A DNA stretch of 64,000 nucleotides from Botrimarina mediterranea (GCF_007753265.1 NZ_CP036349.1:4249363-4313362); one strand, 5' to 3'. Positions 8,343-17,178 are shown, counted from the stretch's first letter. A program made the numbers and translations. Notes: generated from the sequence alone by a model not told the origin.

Positions 8343-9230
8343 GTGAAACTCGCCTTCAGCGCCAACGCCTATCTCTCCTTCCCGATCGACGAGGCGCTGC
8401 GTCGTATCGCGGCGGCGGGCTATGCGGGCGTCGAGTTGCTCGCCGACGTGCCGCACGCCTGGCCCGCGGGTCTGCTCGAAGTGCAGAAGGACGCGATCCG
8501 GCGTTCGCTCGAAGACAACCGGCTGACGATCTCGAACATCAACGCGTTCATGATGAACGCCGTCGCCGACCCGCGGCAGCCGTACTGGCACCCGAGCTGG
8601 ACCGACCCCGACCCGCACTACCGCACGATCCGCCGCGAACACACGAAGCGCTCGTTGCGGCTCGCCCTGGACCTCGGCGCCCCGCACATCACGACCGAGC
8701 CCGGCGGCCCGGCGTTCGAAGGCCAGTCCCGCGCCGACGCGCTGCGCCTCTTCCGCGAAGAGCTGCTGCCGTGCGTCGAGATGGCCGAGGCGATCGGCGT
8801 CGGGCTGCTCATCGAGCCCGAGCCCGAGCTCACGATCGAACGATTCGGTGAGTACTTGGAGTTCGTCGAGTCGCTCGACTCGCCGCGTGTGGGGCTGAAC
8901 TTCGATGTGGGCCACGCGTACTGCGTCGGCGAAGTCCCGCAGGACTGGGTCGCCCGGATGGCGCCGCACACGGTGCATTACCACCTCGAAGACATCGCCG
9001 CGACCCGCGTCCACAAGCACCTCATCCCCGGCCACGGCGCCGTCGATCTAAAGGCAACGATCAACGCGATCGCCGATACGGGCTACGACGGCTGGCTCAC
9101 CGTCGAACTCTATCCGTATGGTGACTCGCCCGACGCCGCAGCGGCGGAGGCTTTCGCGTACTTGGCGCCGCTGGTGCATGACGCGAAGAGGAGAACCACG
9201 GATCACACGGATTTCACGGATGAAGAATAA
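8343..9230 (+). CDS. Sugar phosphate isomerase/epimerase-like TIM barrel (AP endonuclease 2 fold)
   Basis: A GTG at 8343 is preceded by CAGGAGCCGCC, a good ribosome-binding site, and starts MKLAFSANAYLSFPIDEALR, so the longer open frame upstream is not used. The 295-residue protein shows metal-site patterns of the xylose isomerase-like TIM barrel: LLIEPEPELTIERF, GLNFDVGHAYCVGE, HYHLEDIA and LIPGHGAVDL. The last residues, TTDHTDFTDEE, are encoded by the left arm of an intergenic repeat (9195-9268), so the stop has moved into the repeat. It opens a block with a UbiA prenyltransferase, a second TIM barrel and a phosphodiesterase, as in ebo clusters. Confidence 0.85.
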   Translation: MKLAFSANAYLSFPIDEALRRIAAAGYAGVELLADVPHAWPAGLLEVQKDAIRRSLEDNRLTISNINAFMMNAVADPRQPYWHPSWTDPDPHYRTIRREHTKRSLRLALDLGAPHITTEPGGPAFEGQSRADALRLFREELLPCVEMAEAIGVGLLIEPEPELTIERFGEYLEFVESLDSPRVGLNFDVGHAYCVGEVPQDWVARMAPHTVHYHLEDIAATRVHKHLIPGHGAVDLKATINAIADTGYDGWLTVELYPYGDSPDAAAAEAFAYLAPLVHDAKRRTTDHTDFTDEE

Positions 9231-9268
9231 AGGCAATCCCCATCCGTGTTATCCGTGACATCCGTGGT
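9195..9268. repeat. Inverted repeat with 9-nt internal period (CACGGAT type)
   Basis: Arms 9195-9222 and 9241-9268 are reverse complements over 28 bases with four mismatches. Each arm consists of three copies of a 9-nt unit centred on CACGGAT. The left arm encodes the C-terminus of the isomerase gene and the right arm overlaps the likely start of the UbiA gene. Structurally it matches the hairpins at 11152-11237 and 33106-33205 in design, though not in sequence. Confidence 0.9.
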
Positions 9269-10190
9269 CAAAAAAATCGCCGCCTACGCCAAGCTGCTGC
9301 GGCTGTCGAACGCGCCGACGGCCGTGGCGGATGTGTGGATGGGCTACGCGGTGGTGAGCGGAGAGTTGAAGCCGACTTGGCCGCTGGCGCTGATGACGGT
9401 AGCGTCGCTGTGCCTCTACCACGGCGGCATGGCGCTCAATGATGCGAATGACGCAGAGGAGGACGCACGAGATAATCGCGGCCGCCCAATTGAGAACGAG
9501 CAGGTCTCAAGAAACACCGCGTATAGCCTCGCCTATGGCCTTTTCACCTTGGCGATACTGCTCTCATTTTATCTCTGCATTCTAATCGCTGGATTTGAAC
9601 TGCTCTTCATCACAGCTCTGCTCTGCGCAGCAATCATCGCCTACAACTCGCGATACAAACCAACCGTTGCCGGCCCGTTCTTGATGGCATTTTGCCGATT
9701 CTTGAATGTTCAGTTGGGATCATCTGCCGCGGTCTTCACGTTGCAAACCTTTGAAGGCAAAGCACCTGCGAGTCTATCCGACGCCTATGCCGCCGCTTTT
9801 GTTATCGGCTGCTATGTGCTGGGTCTAACGCTGTTTGCTCGCCATGAAACGGCAGGCGCAAATAGAGTTCCTCTTCTAATTGGGCTCTCTATTAGCTTAG
9901 CCGCGATTGCTATTGCAGCGACCACCCTATGGATCCCACCTAGCGTCAATCCGTTGTCTTGGCGTCTCATGCTGGTAGTAGCGGGCCTGTTTTCTGTACG
10001 CGGCATGGTCGCCGGCATCCTTCAGCCCACACCCAAGAACATCGGCCGCGGCGTTGGCATCGCTATCCAGGGGCTCGTTGTCATCGACGCGACGCTGGCG
10101 ACGCTTTACGCGGGGCCGGTCGCGGGGCTGGCGATTCTCGCGCTGCTGCCGGTTACGATGCTGCTTGCGCGGTGGATTCCGCAGACGTGA
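9264..10190 (+). CDS. eboC: UbiA family prenyltransferase (EboC-like)
   Basis: The protein has about 308 residues. In-frame GTG codons at 9246, 9255 and 9264 are all possible starts; the first two lie deep in the right arm of a repeat. The first Asp-rich motif of the family is clear: NDANDAEEDARDNRGRPI, which binds the prenyl diphosphate through magnesium. The second Asp-rich loop is replaced by ARHETAG, as in several divergent UbiA proteins. About eight hydrophobic helices follow. Its neighbours, two TIM-barrel isomerases and a type I phosphodiesterase, match the ebo gene set. The middle of the gene (about 9470-9960) is visibly poorer in G+C than both ends. Confidence 0.8.
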   Translation: MVKKIAAYAKLLRLSNAPTAVADVWMGYAVVSGELKPTWPLALMTVASLCLYHGGMALNDANDAEEDARDNRGRPIENEQVSRNTAYSLAYGLFTLAILLSFYLCILIAGFELLFITALLCAAIIAYNSRYKPTVAGPFLMAFCRFLNVQLGSSAAVFTLQTFEGKAPASLSDAYAAAFVIGCYVLGLTLFARHETAGANRVPLLIGLSISLAAIAIAATTLWIPPSVNPLSWRLMLVVAGLFSVRGMVAGILQPTPKNIGRGVGIAIQGLVVIDATLATLYAGPVAGLAILALLPVTMLLARWIPQT

Positions 10191-10224
10191 CGTATGCACC
10201 CAATAGAAAGTCGTTTGGTGATTC

Positions 10225-10308
10225 ACTCCGGTCGCTAACGCTCCCGGCTCGCCAGCCCCTAGTCCCCCGTCCCTAGCCCCCCGTCCCTAGCACCTCGTCC
10301 CTTCTCTC
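10225..10308. repeat. Single GCGAGCCG-family arm followed by short tandem repeats
   Basis: 10225-10253 is one arm (ACTCCGGTCGCTAACGCTCC and on) of the palindrome family seen at 5761-5897. Directly after it, 10256-10304 holds about three copies of a 14-nt unit of the form CCCTAGYCCCCCGT. The whole fills the gap between the UbiA gene and the next start codon and leaves no Shine-Dalgarno sequence for that gene. Confidence 0.7.
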
Positions 10309-11151
10309 TTGATCCTCGGCTACAACACCAACGGCTTCGCCCACCACGCGCCGCAGGACGCGATGGAGGTGCTTGCTTCGATCGGCTATCGCGCGGTCGC
10401 GTTGACGATCGATCACGGCGTGCTCAATCCGCGCGACGCGGCTCTCGGCGATCAGCCCGGGCGGTTGCGGCGAGTGGCGAAGAAGCTGGGGCTGACGATC
10501 GTCGTTGAAACGGGTGGACGCTACTTGCTCGACCCGTGGATGAAGCACGAGCCGACGCTCGTCTCCACCGACGCCGACAAGCGGGCGTCGCGGGTGGCGT
10601 TTTATGAGCAAGCGATTGATGTCGCACAGGAACTCGGCGCCGTGTGCGTCTCGCTCTGGTCGGGCGTCTTGCGTGATGACGCGCCGGCGGGCGAAGCTTG
10701 GGAGCGGCTCGTCGCGGGGATGAAGCCGGTGCTGGAGCACGCCCATCGGTGCGCGATGCCGGTCGCCTTCGAGCCCGAGCCGGGGATGTTTGTCGCGACG
10801 CTTGCCGATTACCGTGAGTTGAAGGAACGCTTAGCCGCTAGCGGCGTGGTCATGGAACCGCTGCGGTTGACGATCGATATCGGGCACCTGCACTGCAACG
10901 GCGAGACGCCGCTCGCCGATGAGATCGAGCGGCACGCCGCCGACCTGGCGAACGTCCACCTTGAAGACATGCGCGCCGGCGTCCACGAGCACCTGCCTTT
11001 CGGCGAAGGCGAGATCGACTTCACCGAAGTGATGGCGGCCCTCAAGCGAATCACCTACACGGGCCCGGCATGCGTCGAGCTCAGCCGCCACAGCCACGAC
11101 GCCCCGCGCGTCGCCCGCGCGGCTTACGACTTCCTTACCTCTTTTGATTAA
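10309..11151 (+). CDS. Second sugar phosphate isomerase/epimerase-like TIM barrel (EboE-like position)
   Basis: The 280-residue protein starts at a TTG (10309), with MILGYNTNGFAHHAPQDAME as the first strand of the barrel. Metal-site patterns are VAFEPEPGMF, LTIDIGHLHCNGE, NVHLEDMRAGVHEHLPFGEG and CVELSRHSHDAP. The carboxylates and histidines expected of the xylose isomerase-like fold are therefore present. It is distinct from the barrel encoded at 8343. It follows the UbiA gene and precedes a phosphodiesterase gene, the arrangement expected for EboE. The start is uncertain, because the sequence before it is repeat DNA. Confidence 0.8.
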   Translation: MILGYNTNGFAHHAPQDAMEVLASIGYRAVALTIDHGVLNPRDAALGDQPGRLRRVAKKLGLTIVVETGGRYLLDPWMKHEPTLVSTDADKRASRVAFYEQAIDVAQELGAVCVSLWSGVLRDDAPAGEAWERLVAGMKPVLEHAHRCAMPVAFEPEPGMFVATLADYRELKERLAASGVVMEPLRLTIDIGHLHCNGETPLADEIERHAADLANVHLEDMRAGVHEHLPFGEGEIDFTEVMAALKRITYTGPACVELSRHSHDAPRVARAAYDFLTSFD

Positions 11152-11237
11152 CCACAAAGGAACGAAGGAACCAAGGTGGGTTGGACCGTCCCAACCAACT
11201 ATATACCCCTTCCCTTCGTTCCTTAGTTCCTTTGTGG
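11152..11237. repeat. Inverted repeat with 8-nt internal period (AACNAAGG type)
   Basis: Arms 11152-11176 and 11213-11237 are reverse complements over 25 bases with two mismatches. The arm (CCACAAAGGAACGAAGGAAC and on) is made of repeated AACNAAGG units. A smaller inner stem, GTTGG/CCAAC, sits in the loop. The element begins one base after the stop of the TIM-barrel gene and ends 23 bases before the next start. Confidence 0.9.
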
Positions 11238-11260
11238 TGAATAACTGAATCCCATTGAGC

Positions 11261-12613
11261 ATGGCCGACCACGTTTTTCTGTTGTCCGTTCCCGGTCTGC
11301 GTGAGCGCGACCTTGAGCACATGCCGCGGCTGAGCTCGCTTACCGCGGCGGGCGATCGGGCGCCGCTCGTGGCGAGCGTGCCGGCGGTGACGCTGCCGGT
11401 GCAGGCCAACATGACGACGGGGCAGCCACCCGCGGAGCATGGCGTTGTCGCCAACGGCTTTTACTGGCGCGACGGGCGTGGCGCGCACGACGGCGTCGAG
11501 ATGTGGACCGCTTGGGCCGACGTGGTGCAGCGGCCGCGCATCTGGGATCGGCTCAAGGACCACGACACGTCGCTCACCAGCGCCGTTTGGTTCCCCCTGC
11601 TCGTGAAAGGCTGTGCGGCGGACTTCGTTTGCACGCCCGCGCCGAAGCACAACGAGGACGGCAGCGAGTCGATGTGGTGCTACACCCGGCCCGAGCCGTT
11701 GTACGCCGACCTGCTGCCCGAGCTGGGCCACTTCCCGCTGCAGCACTTCTGGGGGCCGATGGCGAACATCCAGGGGAGCCGTTGGATCGTGTCGTCGCTC
11801 TTGTGGCTGCTGGAGCGTGAGCAGCCGAACTTTGTTTACGTCTACTTGCCGCACCTCGATTACGCGGCGCAGAAGTTCGGGCCCGATTCGCCGCAGGCGA
11901 TTGCGGCCTTGGAGGAACTTGATGGTGAGATTGGGCGACTCGTCGATGGCGTGCAGACGGCGCTAAGCGGCGAGCCGCTGTGGCTAGTGGCTTCGGAGTA
12001 TGCGATCAGCGAGGTCTCGCACGCCAGCTACCCGAACCGCGCCTTGCGCGACGCGGGGCTGCTGGAAGTACGGCAGGACGAGGACGGTCGCGAACGGCTC
12101 GACTTCGCGGCGAGCCGCGCATGGGTGATGGTGGACCATCAGGTGGGGCATGTCTTCGTCCGCGACCGCGACGCGGCGGTGATCGCTCAAGCGACCGACG
12201 CGCTCGGCAAACTCGAAGGGATCGCCGCGGTTTGGGACGCCGAAGAGCAAGCCCGCCAGGGAGTCGGCCACGAGCGTTCGGGCGACCTCTTGCTGGTTAG
12301 CGAGCCGCATAGTTGGCAGGCTTACTACTGGTGGCGTGACGACGCGCTCTCGCCGCGGTTCGCCCGGCAAGTCGATATCCACCAGAAGCCGGGCTACGAC
12401 CCGTGCGAGCAGTTCTGGGACATGGCCGCGATGCAGCAGCACGGCGGCGGCGTGCCGCTAGATCCGCTGCGGGTGAAGGGCTCGCACGGCGCCCCGCCGC
12501 GCAGCGACGCCCAACGCGGCGTGCTGCTCTCCAGCCGCAAAGGGACGTTCATCGAACAGCCGACCGCCGATGTCGATGTGTTCGACATGGTGCTGCGGCA
12601 GTTCGGGGCGTAA
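11261..12613 (+). CDS. Alkaline phosphatase superfamily protein, type I phosphodiesterase/nucleotide pyrophosphatase (EboF-like)
   Basis: The ATG at 11261 begins a 450-residue protein; a TTG two codons earlier is less likely. The family's nucleophile region is seen as [20 protein letters not shown], with Thr as the expected nucleophile. This is followed by [12 protein letters not shown], by [16 protein letters not shown] (Asp/His metal ligands) and later by [12 protein letters not shown] and [11 protein letters not shown]. Such enzymes cut phosphodiester or pyrophosphate bonds using two zinc ions. It is the last gene of the ebo-like block. Known ebo clusters also contain EboA, a TatD-like EboB and a dehydroquinate synthase-like EboD, which are not in this window. 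Confidence 0.8.
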   Translation: MADHVFLLSVPGLRERDLEHMPRLSSLTAAGDRAPLVASVPAVTLPVQANMTTGQPPAEHGVVANGFYWRDGRGAHDGVEMWTAWADVVQRPRIWDRLKDHDTSLTSAVWFPLLVKGCAADFVCTPAPKHNEDGSESMWCYTRPEPLYADLLPELGHFPLQHFWGPMANIQGSRWIVSSLLWLLEREQPNFVYVYLPHLDYAAQKFGPDSPQAIAALEELDGEIGRLVDGVQTALSGEPLWLVASEYAISEVSHASYPNRALRDAGLLEVRQDEDGRERLDFAASRAWVMVDHQVGHVFVRDRDAAVIAQATDALGKLEGIAAVWDAEEQARQGVGHERSGDLLLVSEPHSWQAYYWWRDDALSPRFARQVDIHQKPGYDPCEQFWDMAAMQQHGGGVPLDPLRVKGSHGAPPRSDAQRGVLLSSRKGTFIEQPTADVDVFDMVLRQFGA

Positions 12614-12632
12614 AGCGAGGCGCGCGCATGCT

Positions 12633-12752
12633 GTAATCGGGGTCTCCAGACCCCGATAAGGTTCGGCTGTGGGAGGGGTCTCCAGACCCCGATTACGCGC
12701 ACCATTCGGCTACGGAGTGGATACCGAAATCGGCGTCTGGAGACGCCTCCTA
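12633..12752. repeat. Three copies of a GTCTCCAGAC palindrome
   Basis: Units at about 12633-12657, 12673-12695 and 12727-12752 each centre on GTCTCCAGAC or its near-identical complement, flanked by G- or C-runs (ATCGGGGTCTCCAGACCCCGAT). The third is in the opposite orientation and slightly different (GGCGTCTGGAGACGCC). They fill the gap between the convergent phosphodiesterase and symporter genes and could serve as a two-way terminator. Confidence 0.75.
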
Positions 12753-12765
12753 CAAGTCTTTTCGA

Positions 12766-14598
12766 TCAACCGCTGAAGTAGATGTACGCGCCGAGGATCA
12801 GCGCCATCACGAGGCACGAAGTGATCACGTCAATCGTGCCCCAACTTTCGCGCGTCCGCGCCTTGTCTTCTTCGGTGATCGCGCCGTACGTGAGTCCGCT
12901 AATCTGGGCTTCGTTGGGCGGCGATGTCAGGTAGCTGACGAGGATCATCGCCGCGGCGCTCACCAGCGTGATGATCAGGCTAAAGTACTGGAAATAGATC
13001 TTGTTCACGATCCACAGCAGCGAGCCCGCCGGGTACTCGAAGCCGGGGTAGATCTTGCTCGGCGTATCGACGCCCATGCGGAAAAGCCCCAGCGCGAAAC
13101 CCACCAGCAGCGCCGCCATGCAGCCGGCCGCGTTGAGCCGCTTCCAGGCGATGCCGAGGAAGAAGACGACAAAGATCGGCGGCGCCAGGTAACCCTGCAC
13201 ACTCTGTAGATAATCGTAGAGGCCCTTCGAGCCCTGGATGACAGGGATCCACGCCATACCGATGAGCACCATCGCCACCGTGGCCATGCGGCCCACCTGC
13301 ACCAGCCGCTTCTCCGACGCCAGCGGCGCGAACTTCTGGTAGAGGTCGATCGTGAACAGCGTGCTGCACGCATTGAAGACGCCGGCCAGCGAGCTCATCA
13401 GCGCCGACAGCAGACCCGCAACGACCAGTCCGCGGATGCCCGTCGGCAAGACGTTCTGCACCATCATCGGGAACGCCTTGCCGGAGTCCTCGATCTCGGA
13501 CCCGTCCTCGGTCATCATTGGCGCGAAGTCCAGATTGTCGATTTCACCCGACTGCGACTTCATCACCAGCCCCATGCAGATCATGCCGGGGACGATGAAG
13601 ATGAACACCGGCAGCAGCTTGAGCAGCGCCGCGAAGATGCTGCCGCGGCGGGCCTCGGTCTCGTTCTCGGCGCCGAGGGCGCGCTGGACGATGTACTGGT
13701 CGGTGCACCAGTACCAGAGGCCGATGATCGGCGCGCAGAAGAGCATGCCAAGCCACGGGTAGTTGCCATTGAAGTACCACGCCTGGCGGGTGAGCTGGCC
13801 CGCGTCGTTGGTCTCTTCGACCGGGGCCCACTCGAACGGCAACGCCTTCCCGTCTACTACCGCGGTGAGCGGCTTCCAGAGGTTGAACTTGTCGTCGCCG
13901 ATCGTGTCACGCAACCCCTCCCAGCCCCCGATCGCTTGCAGGCCGTAGTAAGTCACCAACGCCGAGCCGACGATCAGCACGACCGTTTGCAAGGTCTCGG
14001 TATAGGCGACCGCGCGGAAGCCGCCGAGCGTCGTGTAAACACCCGTCAGCACCAGCACAATCAGCGAGCCGATCCAGAAACTGTTGAGTGGTCCGATCGT
14101 GAGTTCGGGCAGCAGCACCGAGAAGACAATGCCACCGGCGTAGATGCCCACGGCGATCTTTGTGACGACGTACGCCACGAGCGAAATGATGCTCAGCGTG
14201 TACCGCGCCGCGGGCGAGAACCGTCGCTCGAGGAACTCCGGCATCGTGAACACCCGGCTCCGGGCGTAGAACGGAACCAGGATCCATCCGAGCACCAGCA
14301 GGCACCAGGCGTGCAGCTCGTAATGCGCCATCGCGACGCCGTCGGTCGCGCCCGAACCGGCGAGGCCCACGAGATGCTCCGAGCCGATGTTCGACGCGAA
14401 GATCGACGCCCCGACGATGAACCAGCCGAGGCTATGACCAGCGAGGAAGTAATCCTCAGACGTATCGTTCTTCTGGCGGATGACCCACCAAGCGAGTCCC
14501 AGGATAATGGCGAAGTAGCCGCCAATGACGGCCCAGTCGAGCGTTTCCACGAACGGCGATCCGAGAGGCAGAGGAGTGTCGGGACAGAAAAGTAACAA
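12766..14598 (-). CDS. Sodium:solute symporter family transporter (SGLT type)
   Basis: The 610-residue inner-membrane protein has about 14 hydrophobic helices. Family signs include DYFLAGHSLGWFIVGASIFA near residue 50, then SNIGSEHLVGLAGSG, and the sodium/solute symporter pattern in TLGGFRAVAYTETLQ. Long loops after helix 6 and before the last helix are usual for bacterial SGLT homologues. These carriers bring in sugars or similar solutes with sodium. The substrate cannot be read from sequence. It stands alone, convergent with the ebo-like block. Confidence 0.9.
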   Translation of the reverse strand: MLLFCPDTPLPLGSPFVETLDWAVIGGYFAIILGLAWWVIRQKNDTSEDYFLAGHSLGWFIVGASIFASNIGSEHLVGLAGSGATDGVAMAHYELHAWCLLVLGWILVPFYARSRVFTMPEFLERRFSPAARYTLSIISLVAYVVTKIAVGIYAGGIVFSVLLPELTIGPLNSFWIGSLIVLVLTGVYTTLGGFRAVAYTETLQTVVLIVGSALVTYYGLQAIGGWEGLRDTIGDDKFNLWKPLTAVVDGKALPFEWAPVEETNDAGQLTRQAWYFNGNYPWLGMLFCAPIIGLWYWCTDQYIVQRALGAENETEARRGSIFAALLKLLPVFIFIVPGMICMGLVMKSQSGEIDNLDFAPMMTEDGSEIEDSGKAFPMMVQNVLPTGIRGLVVAGLLSALMSSLAGVFNACSTLFTIDLYQKFAPLASEKRLVQVGRMATVAMVLIGMAWIPVIQGSKGLYDYLQSVQGYLAPPIFVVFFLGIAWKRLNAAGCMAALLVGFALGLFRMGVDTPSKIYPGFEYPAGSLLWIVNKIYFQYFSLIITLVSAAAMILVSYLTSPPNEAQISGLTYGAITEEDKARTRESWGTIDVITSCLVMALILGAYIYFSG

Positions 14599-14673
14599 TG
14601 GTTTAGAAAAACCACTGATGGAGGAGATTAACCTCCAGCCCCTGCCGTCAGCAACCCGGAGCGCGCCTTAATC

Positions 14674-15351
14674 TCAGCCTTCGCTCTCGTCCTCTTCCTC
14701 GTCGTCCTCGATCTCGACCTCCTCGTTATCGGCGATCTGCTCCGCCACCGGTTCAACGGAGACGTCGACAAGGAAGGTACCGCAGAGCAGATTGCGCCCG
14801 ATGAGGAGCGGATACTTCATATGCGAACGGTCGTTGAGCGTGACATGCACGCGCCGCTCGACGTCCCCGTAACTCAGCGTCAACCAGACTTTGTAGCGAC
14901 GCTGGATGGCGTCGGAGTTGGTGGTCTTCACCCGGACGGTGTCGGCGATGGTGGTTGTCACCCGCTTCTTCTTGCCGTCGGTCGATTCCAGTTCGAAGGA
15001 GACCTTTTTGCCGATGTTCTTGATCATCGACTTCTTGTTGGCGTCTTCGATCTTGACCTTGGTGGCGTGGATCGAGCACGTCTTGGCGCCCGTATCGACG
15101 CGGGCCCGATAGCTAAATCCCGATTCCTTCTCGGTAAACTTGGCGACCGGACCGAGGACGACCTTATTCTCCGCCTCCGGACAGTCCTCCGGCGCCGGCG
15201 GGTCCGGTGGCACGGATTCGTCCACTTCTTCCGTTATTACCGCTTCTTGCGCCCAAGCCGGCGCCATGCTCGACGTGAACACGCAAGTCGGCACGACAGC
15301 GAAGCAGAGGAGCCAGCGGGACCAATTCAGGCAGGTTAGGTAGCTCAGCAT
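14674..15351 (-). CDS. Exported retropepsin-like aspartic protease (ATP-dependent zinc protease family, RimB-like)
   Basis: From the ATG at 15351 the protein has 225 residues, with a signal peptide ending near APAWAQ (residue about 34). An upstream start at 15423 would give an implausible leader. The pepsin-like catalytic motif DTGA starts at Asp86 within YRARVDTGAKTCSIHA. The fold's closing motif is HMKYPLLIGRNLL. The C-terminus is very acidic (EVEIEDDEEEDESEG). The family was named an ATP-dependent zinc protease but its fold is retropepsin-like. It is divergent from genes for an inactive transglutaminase-membrane protein and an ATP-grasp ligase, the known genomic partners of this family. 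Confidence 0.85.
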   Translation of the reverse strand: MLSYLTCLNWSRWLLCFAVVPTCVFTSSMAPAWAQEAVITEEVDESVPPDPPAPEDCPEAENKVVLGPVAKFTEKESGFSYRARVDTGAKTCSIHATKVKIEDANKKSMIKNIGKKVSFELESTDGKKKRVTTTIADTVRVKTTNSDAIQRRYKVWLTLSYGDVERRVHVTLNDRSHMKYPLLIGRNLLCGTFLVDVSVEPVAEQIADNEEVEIEDDEEEDESEG

Positions 15352-15566
15352 CGGGATTCGGATCACGTGGATCAGGCGCCCAGGGTGGGCTTGGAAAATC
15401 GGGGCGATACGGAAGAATAGCAAGCTGTCGGTAGTTCAGGGGGGCTATTTCCGAGCTATAGTCTACGCGAACACCGCCAGTTTAGTTCCCTTGCGACGGA
15501 TTGCAGGCTGCCTAAACGGCATGTTTCTGCGACACGACACACTCCCTATGACTCCCCCTTCCGACC

Positions 15567-17150
15567 GTGAGCAGTCGCTCGCTTAGCCAAATCGGGCTGG
15601 TTTCCCTCCTCGTTATCGGCGGGGCGTGGGTGGCGATGCGGCATTCCGCCCGCATTGCCGACCGCACCGCCCTTGAAGACAGCCGTTGGCGCTTGACGTA
15701 CGACGTCAAGTTCAAGGCGACCGGTTCGCGCACCGAGGTCCGCCTGGCGTTGCCCCTGGGCAGCGACCACATCCGGATCGAGGAAGAGAACGCCACCAAC
15801 CCTAAGCTCACCGAAGACACCCGTCGTTTAGTGCCGAGCGGGACTCGGGAGTTGGTCGTCGCCACCAACCAGCTCGGCGACTATCAAGTAACCTCCGAGT
15901 TCGTCCTACGACTCCGTCCACGGGGGGGATTCGGCGAAACGCCGCTGGCGGGCCTCTCTGGCGATGTCCGCGCCCGGTACACCGCCGAAGTCCGGACGAT
16001 TTTCCCCACCCGCAACTCGGACGTGCAGGCCCTGCTGAATCAGGCGAAGGAAGTGAGCGGCGAGTCCCGCGGCGCCATTCTTCAATGGATCTTCGAGCAC
16101 TGCTCACGGGACCTGAAACCGGCCCCGGCAAACGCCAACGACACCGTCCTCGGCGCCCTTCGCGATCAAACGGCGACACCGCTGGGCCGTGCCCGCTTGA
16201 TGGTGACGCTCTGCCGCGCCGCCGATTTCCCTGCACGACTAGTTACTGGCTTTGAGCTGCGCCAGCAGGACCAGCTAACCCCTCACACCTGGGTCGAGGT
16301 CTTCAGTGAAGGCGTTTGGTTGCCGTTCGACCCGGTCTACGGACATGCCCGACGGATGCCAAACGAGTTCGTGGCCGCCCGCCGCGATGGCGAACAGATC
16401 GTCCGCACGCCCCGGGCCGCCATGGCCGAAGCGATCGAGACGAAGTATTCGATTGTGCGACTTGGCCCCTCCAACGCCGTCATCAACCGCGCCAAGCCTC
16501 GACCCTCTCAGGTCTTCAATCTCACTCGCCTGCCAGTCGAGATGCACGAGGTCCTGAAGCTGCTTCTCCTGCTGCCGTTCGGGGCGTTGATCACCGCTTT
16601 TTTCCGTAACATTGTCGGCATCCCAACCTTCGGGACGTTCGCGCCAGCACTGTTCGCCGTCAGCTTCATTTATGCCGACTGGGGGTCCGGACTGATGATC
16701 CTAGCGGTCGTCTTCGCCGCTGGGCTTATCGGCCGCGCAATTGTCGGCAGGCTTCAATTGCTGATGGTGCCACGGCTCAGCATCATCCTAACCGTCATCA
16801 TCCTGTGCGTGGTCTTTGGCGTGTCGGCGCTCGACTACCTCAATCTAACTCCCAGCGCCAACGCCGTGCTGTTGCCGCTGGTGATCGTGACGGTGCTGAT
16901 CGAACGCTTCTACGTAACCACCGAAGAAGATGGCATCGGCTACTCCTTGCAGCTTATCGCGGGCACAATCGCCGTTGGCGCCGTGTGTTTCACGATCCTC
17001 AGCTGGAAGGAAGTCGGGGACCTGATCCTCGTCTACCCCGAGATCCACCTGATCACCGTCGCCCTGTTCATCGCCATCGGTCGTTACGCCGGCTACCGGA
17101 TCGTCGAGCTCTGGCGCTTCCGCGATCTGGTGAAGGCCCAGGACGCTTGA
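15567..17150 (+). CDS. Inactive transglutaminase-like domain fused to C-terminal membrane helices
   Basis: The GTG at 15567 starts a 527-residue protein. An N-terminal membrane helix (residues 8-24) leads to a periplasmic region with a transglutaminase-core domain at about 150-260. His240 and Asp255 of the triad are kept (PHTWVEV; WLPFDPVYG). Aligning TLCRAADFPAR with the family places Pro205 where the catalytic Cys should be, so the domain should be inactive as a peptidase or transferase. From about residue 340 there are seven or so hydrophobic helices. This matches the family of inactive transglutaminases with seven C-terminal helices. It ends 28 bases before the ATP-grasp gene, so the two are probably cotranscribed. 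Confidence 0.85.
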   Translation: MSSRSLSQIGLVSLLVIGGAWVAMRHSARIADRTALEDSRWRLTYDVKFKATGSRTEVRLALPLGSDHIRIEEENATNPKLTEDTRRLVPSGTRELVVATNQLGDYQVTSEFVLRLRPRGGFGETPLAGLSGDVRARYTAEVRTIFPTRNSDVQALLNQAKEVSGESRGAILQWIFEHCSRDLKPAPANANDTVLGALRDQTATPLGRARLMVTLCRAADFPARLVTGFELRQQDQLTPHTWVEVFSEGVWLPFDPVYGHARRMPNEFVAARRDGEQIVRTPRAAMAEAIETKYSIVRLGPSNAVINRAKPRPSQVFNLTRLPVEMHEVLKLLLLLPFGALITAFFRNIVGIPTFGTFAPALFAVSFIYADWGSGLMILAVVFAAGLIGRAIVGRLQLLMVPRLSIILTVIILCVVFGVSALDYLNLTPSANAVLLPLVIVTVLIERFYVTTEEDGIGYSLQLIAGTIAVGAVCFTILSWKEVGDLILVYPEIHLITVALFIAIGRYAGYRIVELWRFRDLVKAQDA

Positions 17151-17178
17151 TCCCCTTCCCCCCTCCGAGCCGATAGCG

